Of a stretch of 64,000 nucleotides of DNA, positions 55,193 through 64,000 are shown in pieces. The position numbers and the translations under genes are program-made. The stretch lies in contig NDFF03000114.1 in NCBI GenBank assembly GCA_002150815.3, positions 93,584 through 157,583 of the forward strand, read 5' to 3'. The notes beneath the pieces are model-generated. The model was not told where the DNA came from. It did no database searches and worked only from the letters and a program-made list of their open reading frames with translations. The stretch's first letter is position 1. Every line of letters begins with the position of its first letter. The stretch is from Grammothele lineata. Lineage: Eukaryota; Basidiomycota; Agaricomycetes; Polyporales; Polyporaceae.

Positions 55193-58100
55193 ATGTCGCA
55201 CATCTCGGCGCACAACTCGCCGATGATCTCTATCCCGAAGAAGGCGACAGAGGAGGTCGACTGGACGGGTCCGATCCGCAATGCGATCGCGCACTCCTAC
55301 GGCGAGGACCCGGACAACTACGCCACGGAGTGCCAGAACCTGCAACGGTGTAGACAGGATGCGGTCAAGGGTGCGGGGAGCGACATGACTGGTGCGTGTA
55401 CGGAGCGTGTGGTAGATGAGACAGTCTGCTAAGTGGCGATATGCGCAGCGAAGGACCTGCTGCACAAGTACTTCGGGCAGCTCGAGCTCCTCGAGCTCCG
55501 CTTCTCCGAAATCCGCGTCAACTTTCCCTGGCGGGACGCGTTCACGAACAAGCTCACGACGCAGACGTCCATCGCGTACGAGAAAGCGTCCATCATCTTC
55601 CAGATCGCGGCGACGCACTCCGCCATCGCCTCGTCGCAGAACAGGTCCGACCCCGAGGGCCTCAAACGCGCATTCTACTTCTTCCGCACCGCCGCGGGCA
55701 TGCTCACGTACATCAACGACAACTTCCTGCACGCGCCGTCGACGGACCTCAGCCGCGAGGTGATCAAGTTCCTCGTCGGGGTCATCCTCGCACAGGCGAC
55801 CGAGGTGTTCTTCGAGAAGTGCACGGACGAGAAGAAGAGCAATGCGCTTGTGGCGAAGATCGCAGCTCAGACGGCGTTCATGTACACCTCTCTTAGCGAA
55901 GAGGTGAAGGAGTTCATGGGCAAGGGCATCTTCGACAGGAATTGGGTTACGGTCATCCAGGTGCGCCGTTTGCTCTCATTCCTAGTCGGCGTCTCTCATG
56001 TATGCGTAGGCCAAAGCGAAGTACTTCACGTCGGTGTCGCAGTACTACCGTGGGCTTGCGGACGCGACGGCCGGAAAGCATGGCGATGCCCTCGTCCGCT
56101 ACACAGTCGCCGAAACCGCTGCGAAGGAGGCCAATCGGACCGCCTCTTCCTTCGCCTCCCTCTTCGTGACCCAAATGTCGCCCAACCTCCCACCAGACGC
56201 CGGCCCCGCATTGCAGGAGCTGACGAAAGCGCATCTTGCACTCATCTCGGACAAGAAGAACGAGGCGCAGCGGGAGAACGACCTCATCTACAATGCCGTA
56301 CTACCCACACCGGAAACGCTCCCGCAGATCGACAAGGCCGTCGTCGCGACCCCTATTACCATCCAGGAGGTGTACGCGGCGCCGGACGTGCAGAAGGTCA
56401 TCGGGATCGACATGTTCATCCGCCTGATCCCGCTCAGCGTGCACGAGAGTGCAAGCGTGTACTCGGAGGAGAAAGCGAAGCTAGTCCGTGGGGAGGTGGA
56501 GAAGGCGGACGACGCGGAGGCGGCGGTGAAGAGCGCGCTCGATGCGATGGGCGTCAAGGAGGGCCTGGTGCGTTACAAGGCGATTGCAGAAGGCGGCGTC
56601 GGGGGCGAGGCGGAGCTCCCGGTGGAGGTCCGCAGGTGGAAGGAGGACATCGGGGTCATGGAGGGCCGCGAGGGCGTCGACAGCATCATGGCCGAGCTCA
56701 CCCGCCTCAAGGACACCGTGCGTCGCGAGCTCGATGGCGTCAGCCGGGACCTGGATGCGGAAAGCAGAGAGTGCGAGGCGATGCGGGTCAAATACGACCA
56801 TCTCTGGACCCAGGCACCCTCGGCAGCTCTCACCAAGTCAATTCGCCAGGATCTGAAGGCGCACCTCTCGGCTCTCGATGCTGCGGCTCAGTCCGACCAA
56901 CAGGTCGTCCAGTTGTGGGATGCTGTCAAGGGCGAGGTTAGTCTGCTATTGTCCCCGGAGATTGAAGACGTGTTCCGGGCGAGTACGGAGAACGGCGGTG
57001 CGAACTCTGAGAACCTTCTCGACCTTGACGTCGGGAGCGAGGCCAAGGACGAAGAGGAGCGGATCAAGATTGGTCAGTTTGTGGACGAGATCGAGGAGCG
57101 GATGGGTCGTTTGAACAAGATTCAGCATGAACGCCAGCAGGTGTTGAAAGACCTCAAGGACAAGGTACGTCGATTCCACATCTGACTGGTGCATATATGT
57201 AACGTGTCTATCATAGGTTCAACAAGACGACGTCTCGCACCTTCTGCTGCTCAACCGCCGCAACACTGGCGTCGAGAGCACGCTGTTCGCAGGCGAGCTC
57301 GAGAAGTTCCGGCCATACCAACAGCGCCTTACGGCTACTGTACATCATGAACAGCTTGCTCTTCAAGAACTGACTTCCCTCTGGCGTGGGCTCCGGGACA
57401 TGGCTGGTCGCGGTGCTGGTGCCAAGAAGTGGGAGGAACGAGAAAAGCGCAAGAAGGATACTGTCAGGCGCTTTTCACGTGCCCGGGACGTTTATATGGA
57501 AGTACGGGACGGGTTGGCGTACGTTTTGCTTCTCACATTGAGTTCAGACCATTCGCTAACCCATAGGTGATAACAGCAAGGGCCTCCAGTTCTACCAAGA
57601 GCTGACGGAGTTGACGACCGTCCTGAAGAGGAATGCTTCCTCCTTCATTTCGGAGCGTACCGTGGAACGAGAGGCATTGGCTGCCCAAGCGGAGACGGAA
57701 CGAAGGCTAGCAATTCCTAAGGTTACGCCGTCATCAGGTGGTTATGGGGACAAGCCACCACTCCCGCCCCCTCCACCGAAGCCATCGACAGGATTAGAGT
57801 CCGCGTTTTCTTCGATGAGCATACACGGAACGAATGGGTCAACCCCGCCGCCTCCCCAGCGCCAATGGACGTCCCCTCCTCCACCTCAGCATTACAGTCC
57901 TGCTCCGCCGTCCCAACCAGGGCAGCCACCCGCACAGTCCTACCCGCCTCCCCCTGCATCCTACTCCTCCAGCCCCTCCCAGCCTCCCCCGCAGCCGTCA
58001 TACCAGCAGCCCTCTGCACCACCATCAGACCCCTACGCCTCCCTCGGCATGTTCGCTTCCCAGAACACGCCTTCTCCGCCGCCGTCGCGCCCACCGCCCC

Positions 58101-58329
58101 CTCCCCAACAGTACCCGTCTTACATGTCCCCACCCGGGCAGCAGCCCCAGTACGGTCAGCCTCAGCGACAAGGATCGTATCCTCCCCCACCCCCGCCTTC
58201 ATCACAGCCCTCGTATGGTGGATACCAGTCCACACCCCCGCCTCCACCCCCAGGAGCGGCGTCCTCGCCCTTCCCGCCTCCCCCGCCTCCAATCAACTAT
58301 CAGTCGCAGTACGGCTCTTCGCCCGTTCC

Positions 58330-58362
<33 letters not shown>

Positions 58363-58468
58363 ACAACAGCAACAGCCACCCCAAGGGCAGCAATGGTCCT
58401 ACCAGAACTACTCCCAGCCGGGCGCCCCGCCTTACCAATACTCACAGAATCAGGGATATGGACGGTAA
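55193..58468 (+). CDS. BRO1: BRO1/ALIX-type ESCRT-associated protein with Pro/Gln-rich tail
   Basis: The gene starts [20 protein letters not shown]. The BRO1 domain runs through [60 protein letters not shown] and [14 protein letters not shown], with [20 protein letters not shown] and [15 protein letters not shown] after an intron. The V-shaped middle domain holds [20 protein letters not shown] and long helices up to [16 protein letters not shown] and [20 protein letters not shown]. The C-terminal ~230 residues are Pro/Gln/Tyr-rich with PPPPP runs and a CAG-type Gln tract, as in ALIX. Known role: recruits ESCRT-III factors and the deubiquitinase in multivesicular-body sorting and fungal pH signalling. 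Coiled-coil text is seen at [20 protein letters not shown]. Confidence 0.93.
58345..58380 (+). repeat. CAG/CAA microsatellite coding poly-Gln in BRO1
   Basis: A run of CAG and CAA codons encodes about ten glutamines between PPPPPP and PPQGQQW in the BRO1 tail; such tracts vary in length between strains. Confidence 0.8.
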
Positions 58469-59009
58469 TGGAGGAACAGATATGACTCGGTTTGCTTCGA
58501 TTGTGGTGTGGTATGGATGCTTGATGTCGGAAGTGTATGTTTTTGTGTGTAAGTGTCTTCGACATGTGTAGTTGTGCGTTACCATAAGCATGTTTTTTGT
58601 GTTGTGCTGAGAGCGAGAGCTTGAACCGGATGAGATGGCTATGTGTCATGACGAGATGCAAGGTAGTAGATACAGTAAGTATTCGTCGTCCCTATGTGCA
58701 AGCAAGTGAAAATATTGGTACAGTATGCAACTTTCAGGTCGCTGGTCAGCGTCGTCAGCAGTTGGAAGAGGTTAATTCAAACAGGATTCAGAGCTAGGTA
58801 GGAAAGCACGAGTACGAAAACAACAAAGACAGTAAGCAACGCGTAATGACTTGAATGACAGCGATATGCAAGAGAGCAGTTCGGATGGCGAGTCAAGAGC
58901 ATAAGATCTACCACCAGTGCACGCCCAAATTGGTCAGCACTACAACCCCCTCTCACAGCGCAGGAAACTCACCAATATACAAAATACATAAGCAAAGACC
59001 CACCCAAGC
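58469..59009. other. Convergent intergenic spacer
   Basis: 3' ends of BRO1 (plus) and the BAH-PHD gene (minus). Nothing else is seen. Confidence 0.5.
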
Positions 59010-61569
59010 TCAGATCGCGCTCCCGCAATTGGGACAAACGAACGCAGGGCCTGTCAGAAGTTCCTCCGCCGCAGCGAACTCCTCCACCCGACGCGCCCAG
59101 TACGGCGGGTACGGGCTCGCGAGGAGCCCCTCGAACGCCAGCAGGTCCCGGCATAGAGCCTCGAGCGCGTCCACCTCGTCTAGCGGGTATTCGTCCAGCC
59201 GTTGCGTAGCAGTGTCCTGTAGGTCAGGCTCCGAGGGAGGATCGGAGTCGAGGTTGATGGGGTCGTCTGGAGTGCCTTGCGCCATGGGCGGTGGCATGGC
59301 CGTTCCCTTTCCTTTCCCCTTCAAGTCAAATTTCGAGCCTTCGGAGGCGGAGGGCGCATCTGTCCGGTCCATCAGCATGCCCTCCCCATCCATACAGCCG
59401 GACTCGAGTCCGCGCTTCTGGCCCACGTCCGTACTACCGGCGGCCGCGCCGTGACTGTAGGAGCCCTCAGCTTCGTCCGCCATCTCCCAGTCGTCCCTGG
59501 GGGGCCGAGCTGCGCGCTCGCACTCGAGCCTTTCGAGCTCCTCCCGGCGCACCCGCTCACGCTCCATCAAGTCCCGGAACTGCGAGCCCTCGTACGGCGC
59601 GCCGTGGTGCGCGAGCGCTGCGTAGACGAATCGGCGCGCGAGGACGACGTCCGCGACGTTGCCGATCGCCCACCCGTGCGGGGCGCCCGACGCGCGGACG
59701 ATCGGGCATTGGGCGATGGCGAGCAGGCCTGGGGGGAGGTGTGCGAGCGTGGAGGGAGGGAGGGAGAAGTGCGTGAGCACGTCGAGGAGGATCACCTGTG
59801 GGATGGAAGGCGGCGCGGGAGGGAGGGATGGGGTAGTGAGTGAGCACTGTCGACTGTACGAAGCTGGGGCGGGCTAGAGAAAGACTACCTGGTCAGTGAG
59901 GTCGACCTGCTTCTCGTCAAAGCCCAGTTTGAGGAAGTTAGACAGTAAGGGCGACGAGCATACTTCGTGGTCCGGATCCGTGGCGAGCAGGCGCAGCGCG
60001 TGGGTCGCGGCGGGGCCTTTTCTATCGATGCTGCCGAGGCCATCATGGTACTTGAGAAGGCAGGACGTGTGGTACCACTTGCGGCATTGGTATTTCATTC
60101 TGGCTGGATTTAGCTTGGCGTTGGCACTCAATTTGGTCTTGGGATTCTTGGGTATAAGACGTGGGTTAGGACAGAAACGCATGACACAGCTTCAAGTTCC
60201 GAGGGAGCGGTTATAGGAGAGCGGTTGAGTGGGTGCGTGCCAACCGGGGAGTAGAGGGGAAAGCTTACGACTTGACATAGTGGCCGCGGGCATCGTCCGA
60301 GGCGTCGTCCTCCGAGGCGTCGTCGTCGTCGCCGTCGCCGTCGTCGTCGCCGTCGCCGTCGTCGTCGCCGTCGTCGCCGTCGTCATCGTCATTATCACCA
60401 TCGTCGTCATTATCGTCGTCGCTGTTGCCGTCGCTGTTGCCGTCGCCATTGTCACCATCGTCGCCATTATCGCCGTCGTCGCTATCGCTGCGGCCGTCAT
60501 GGTCGTCATAGTTATCATCGTCACCTGCGTCGGAGGACTCTGGAACAGCAGGGTAGGGAACATAAACTTCTGTGCAACTTGGAACACATGAATCCTCCGG
60601 AGGGGCGCTCTATGAAGCAGGACCACATGCGGGAGTCAGAGGGTCTGGAGGTCAATATCATGTCGCACTTCTTCCTGCGTACCTTCAATGTTTTTTGATC
60701 CCCTTTACCCCGGAGCCTCATGCGGATGAATAGGTCCTCCGGTCCGATAGGCGGAGGATCCAACGCCCTTTCGTCGTATTCGTGCACGTATGTGACGCCT
60801 GTTGGAATGTAAGTAAGTACAGTGAGCCCGGGTGCCAAGAGCACATAACGAATCGTAGTACCCTGGAACTCGTGCAAATTAACATATTGGTACGTATCCG
60901 ATAATGCACGTTCGTACGGGGAGAACTGGCATGTATCACTATCCGGGCCCGACGTAACCGAAGTCAGCGCAAGTCCAAGTCTCAGTATGAGCTTTGCCGG
61001 CGGTGAACTCACAAAGACGCGATGACATAGTCCTTGATATCCTGGCCCGAGTAGTACCACCGCACTTTGGGCATGACGGTGCGGTGGTCTTTCGACGCGC
61101 GCACCTCCCAAAGCTGTCCTACCCAGACGTCCGTTGTGCCGTCTCTCTCTGAGTTGATGATGACACTGTCAGACAGGTTAATTGTCAGCATGATCGGTTG
61201 GAAGCCCCACAGAGTGTTTGTACGCACTCGTCGCCGCGCTTGAAGACAACCTTGCGGAAGAAGTAACCACCTGCGCGCATCGGCCAACAAGACTCGTATA
61301 TAGATGCGTCGATGTGGGAGAGAGGAAAACCTACCAGGGACCATCGAGTCCAAGCAAGCGACCTTCGCTGAAGACGATGAATGTTCATGAAGAATTCAAT
61401 GCACACGCAACCAAGACGTCAGAGATATCGTTGGCACCGGAACATACTTACCTTTGAAGCCCTGGACCGGAATCATGCTTTTGAACTGCTTATCCTTCCT
61501 CGCGCTTTTAGAGCGCGCAGCCTTCTGCTCGCGGGTGCTCTTAGTATGCGAGAATTTGCGCGGGCTCAT
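59010..61569 (-). CDS. BAH and PHD-finger-like chromatin protein with long acidic tract
   Basis: The minus-strand multi-exon gene starts MSPRKFSHTKSTREQKAARS at 61569, a basic nuclear-type N terminus. The BAH domain is seen as YFFRKVVFKRGDE, WVGQLWEVRASKDHRTVMPK, VRWYYSGQDIKDYV, LIL-rich strands and LSDTYQYVNLHEFQGTTIRY. PEDLFIRMRLRG is followed by SCVPSCTEVYVPYP and then about 75 Asp/Gly/Asn/Ser residues. The following exon has FCPNPRLIP and YQCRKWYHTSCLLKYH, the second half of a PHD-type finger. The C-terminal part is helical (LLDVLTHFSLPPS, ERERVRREELERLECERA) and ends with a CPNC pair (VCPNCGSAI). Known: BAH-PHD proteins read histone or nucleosome marks. The target is not known here. Confidence 0.75.
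60291..60536 (-). repeat. GAC/GGC trinucleotide tract encoding an acidic run
   Basis: On the plus strand this appears as GTCGTCGCCGTC repeats. On the gene's strand it reads as Asp, Gly, Asn and Ser codons (SDSDDGDNGDDGDNGDGN and similar) inside the BAH-PHD gene. The plus-strand Val/Ala frame across it is a shadow. Confidence 0.85.
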
Positions 61570-62286
61570 CGTAGCAGCACACGGCGGGTGAGAGTCGTCG
61601 GGAACTGTTGGACACTCAACGGACTCGCAGTAGGACGCTGAGTAGTGAAGAAGGGGAAGCTGAAGTCGAGGCCGGCTAGGGCGCAATGCACTGGACCTTT
61701 GAAGTGCTGCACGCTGGGTCAACGGGCACGGGAAGCATGCTACGAGAAGCGTTCGTTGAGGACTGTTAGAGGACGGCGCGTGGTCGTCGCACGGTCGCAA
61801 AGAAGAGGCCGTCTTCGAGTTCAGGGTCGCCGATCCCTGGATCCGTCGAACAAACTGCACCAAACAGCGTCTCGCCTCGCGCGCCAGCACTCAGCTTCCG
61901 CGACAACTTTGTCATCTACTAGGTTCTCGTCTGTCCACGGTCCCACCTCTCCTTTGTTCTTGTCGTCCTGTACACACGCCTACCTATGTCGATGTCCAGA
62001 GTATCTGGTAACACCCCGCAATAGCAGCGAGATACAGCTGTCAGAGTCTACTGTATGCAAGCAAGAGTGACAATGACTCTGATCGGCGGTCGAAGTACAC
62101 CCCCGCGGAACCCCGCGTTCCAAGTCGTCATTAAAAGTGTACGCCTGCTCAAGGCATGTGAAGACGTCGTCGGCTAGATCCCGGGCTTTTCGTGGACCGC
62201 CGAGCCATTGGAGGTGAGTGCTCGTGCCATATGTTCCCCCTTTGCGCGCCCCTCGCTTCACATGTGCAGCGTGCTGATACAATCTA
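61570..62286. other. Intergenic region
   Basis: No gene is supported; it is the promoter side of the BAH-PHD gene. Confidence 0.45.
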
Positions 62287-62760
62287 CAGTTGCATCCAGC
62301 TTCCCATTGCGTTCTTCCCTCCATTAGAGGTGTACGAGCGCGCTCTTCAGAGGAAGGATACACCCCGCACGATCGAGGACGAGCACGTCCTCTCGTCCGT
62401 TGGCGTCCTGCTCGACAACCTACGCAAAGACTATATTGCGGGACGCTCGCGCGTATCGCAAACCTTAGGGAGCACAAAGAGATCACCTTCGATATGCTCT
62501 ACGCAATCCTCGTCCCCCTACCGTCGTCATCACCAGGTGTCCGACTGTCGGGGAGCTGAGGGCGCTTCCGCCTCCTCTACACAACCATGATGGAGAACGC
62601 GCTCTTCGCGGCTTATGTTCTGCTCTGCGAAAGTATCGACTCGACTGAGGAAGGTGCCTGGACGGACTTCGGAGAACACATCGACAAGTTCGAGGGGCTT
62701 GAGGAGGACCTCATAGAACGTGATAAGAGGTGGGCGTCAATGTGTGGTATCCACTCCATC
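62287..62760 (+). pseudogene. Relic of a AAA-ATPase-associated (DUF7025-like) gene
   Basis: Protein-like blocks appear in order but in different frames: EDEHVLSSVGVLLDNLRKDY, then after a shift LARIANLREHKEITFDMLYA and ILVP, then after another shift TVVITRCPTVGELRAL, then AYVLLCESIDSTEEG. I recall this order (HKEITFDxLYAxxVP, TxCPxTGExRxL, ES(V/I)D) from the N-terminal domain that precedes the AAA ATPase in many basidiomycete proteins. The frames differ by small shifts with no splice signals between, and no ATPase follows before copy D of the dispersed family. This is best read as a decayed, truncated gene. Confidence 0.5.
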
Positions 62761-62876
62761 ACCACTGGGTCCCGAACGAACAAGAAGGAGCACACTCGGC
62801 CTTACATACGTTTCACCATACGGAAGATACCTATAATATACACGTCACTAAAAGTGATACAGGTATGATGTTGTCC

Positions 62877-63395
62877 TCAACGAGCAATACTCCTCAAAGC
62901 CGCCTCGGTCCAGATCGGGCCGGGCCGCGAGCGGGATATGTGGATAATGAAAACGGAGAACTCGCGCGGTGCATCCTTGTCCTGTGCGGAAACTTGATCC
63001 CTCCTCTCGCTCAGAAACTCCAGTCCGACCGGCCGTAGCACTTCCTCAACGAGGCATGCAAGTGGGATTGAGGGTCCTGGTCCCTGCCCATCGTCGGCTC
63101 TAACGTTGGGAATCGACGAAAGTTGCTTGCGCGCCCTGTCCGCAAAATCACAGATGACAGTCAAACCGTCTTCCTCCGAGTCATGATAAGCGGTGGTGCC
63201 GAGCAGCTCCCGCGACACTTCAACAGCGCCGCCGCTGCGGAATTTGGTGGGTTTAGGAAACATGCCTAACATCTCAACCTCGCCTTCTTCAGGGATAAGG
63301 TGCATGAGGTAAATATTTTCGCTCTGCACGACCGCAAGGAGGGCGGAAGGGTTGCGGGGAGTGCCGGCGAAGAGGTTCGTGAGATAGGAGAACAT
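62877..63395 (-). CDS. Dispersed ~170-aa family, copy D
   Basis: An open frame of 172 residues starts at MFSYLTNLFAGTPRNPSALL. It shares with copy C the blocks PSALLAVV, YLMHLIPEEGEVE, AVEVSRELLGTTAY, ARKQLSSIP, DDGQGPGPSIPLACLVEEVL, RPVGLEFLSERRD and a basic end SRSRPGPI, LRSIAR. Upstream on the minus strand a GTAAGT donor near 63471 matches that of copy C, suggesting a leader intron or 5' exon. At the place where copy C has ATG ACG TAC, this copy has ATG ACG TAG, so translation would have to start at 63395. No recognised domain; the function is unknown. Confidence 0.6.
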   Translation of the reverse strand: MFSYLTNLFAGTPRNPSALLAVVQSENIYLMHLIPEEGEVEMLGMFPKPTKFRSGGAVEVSRELLGTTAYHDSEEDGLTVICDFADRARKQLSSIPNVRADDGQGPGPSIPLACLVEEVLRPVGLEFLSERRDQVSAQDKDAPREFSVFIIHISRSRPGPIWTEAALRSIAR

Positions 63396-64000
63396 GTCGG
63401 GAACAGTTGTTCCTACATATGTTCAATCAGTATAATGCAACTCATGCACAAAGCGCCGACGGAAAACTTACGAGTGAGTGCGTTAGATACACCGATAGCT
63501 CTAGCTGATGAGGGCTGATGACGGTGGACGACGTGCAAGTGGGAGGGAAGGACTCTAGGATAGGGTTGGCGCCGGTGAAGCTGAGCAGTTGTCGCGAAGC
63601 TTAAACTACGTCATACATAGCTTAGTCATACGTCGGGTCCGAAAGTAACGGTCTGAGGCCGGACGATCGTCCTCACTACCGTACGTCCTCACGAACTCTT
63701 TTTGTTTAGCATTGTTCAGACCAGCCAGGCATCGTTGCAGCCCGTGCGAGCCAATGGGCATAACTAGCCAGGAGTTCTAAAGAATGACGATCCGGTTCGG
63801 AGCATGTCAAATCTCGAAGATGTGCTATATCTGCTTTCTGTCTTCTAGTCGAATTGTTGTACTACGGATGAAATTGTTCACGCCGGTATCTGTCATATGT
63901 TGCCACTTCGTACCAGAGGAAACTTAAGAGTTTGAGAGTCCAGGTCAGCATGGTTAGCGACCGATTATCGGCACATGGGCATGCCGCACATCGGCGGCGG
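63396..64000. other. Upstream region of copy D and window end
   Basis: The first ~200 bases are homologous to the upstream region of copy C (shared CTTACGAGTGA and TACGTCATA...TAGCTTAGTCAT). The rest holds nothing identifiable. Confidence 0.45.

Noticed and set aside
55970..56941. Continuation of the BRO1 exon frame as a 502-codon open frame
   Set aside because: After 55961 the frame becomes Arg/Gly-rich nonsense. A GTGCGC donor and AG acceptor shift to the frame with [15 protein letters not shown].
60229..60591. Plus-strand Val/Ala/Ile-rich frame that looks like a membrane protein
   Set aside because: It is the reverse reading of the GAC/GGC repeat inside the minus-strand BAH-PHD gene.
1..64000. 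CRISPR array, rRNA operon, telomeric repeats or intact transposon
   Set aside because: No regularly spaced direct repeats, rRNA signatures, TTAGGG arrays or transposase/reverse-transcriptase motifs were seen.

Overview
The window is nuclear DNA from a filamentous basidiomycete fungus, most likely an agaricomycete. The signs are GC-rich coding regions with C/G-ending codons, dense short introns (about 50-80 nt) with GTRNGT donors, TATA boxes and pyrimidine-rich leaders, and protein families typical of Agaricomycetes. These include degenerate kinase-like proteins, F-box proteins, BAH-PHD proteins, short Zn2Cys6 proteins and Ser/Thr-rich secreted proteins. The order (perhaps Polyporales) is a guess.

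Layout. At 1.9-8.7 kb lie three tandem same-strand paralogues of a kinase-fold family in which all three copies have lost the catalytic Asp. They are followed by a small conserved 103-aa protein (9.1-9.7 kb), a CYP40 cyclophilin-TPR co-chaperone (10.4-12.2 kb, minus), an arrestin-like protein with an 18-nt exon (14.2-16.2 kb), a 45-aa protein that is essentially only a Zn2Cys6 domain (18.1-18.3 kb), and an OCRL-type inositol polyphosphate 5-phosphatase with ASH and RhoGAP-like modules (18.5-22.8 kb, minus). After a gene-poor stretch comes an STM1/HABP4-like ribosome-binding protein (25.2-25.7 kb).

From 26 to 39 kb the window is accessory. It holds a secreted type-B carboxylesterase, an F-box protein, a secreted Ser/Thr-rich protein, a small secreted protein, two copies of a roughly 0.4-kb duplicated segment, two adjacent long hairpins at 31.58-31.78 kb, a decayed member of a basidiomycete-specific family, and two of the three copies of an unrecognised ~170-aa minus-strand protein family. 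The third copy is at 63 kb.

From 40 to 47 kb two amidase paralogues with identical exon lengths flank a butanediol-dehydrogenase-like zinc dehydrogenase that carries two consecutive 8-nt exons. From 47 to 61.6 kb the content is dense housekeeping: an S9 peptidase, a MIC12-like MICOS subunit, mitochondrial ribosomal protein mL44, eIF2 beta, ATP synthase gamma, BRO1/ALIX and a BAH-PHD chromatin reader. Two divergent pairs share short promoters: MIC12-like/mL44 (both mitochondrial) and eIF2 beta/ATP synthase gamma. The window ends with relics of a AAA-ATPase-associated gene and the third copy of the dispersed family.

How the genes work together: the 50-55 kb block joins mitochondrial biogenesis (cristae, mitoribosome, ATP synthase) with cytosolic translation initiation. 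BRO1 and the 5-phosphatase act in endosomal and phosphoinositide trafficking, and the arrestin-like protein could feed cargo into that route. The amidase-dehydrogenase-amidase block may be a small catabolic cluster. Exon coordinates were derived by hand from frame, splice-site consensus and paralogue comparison.
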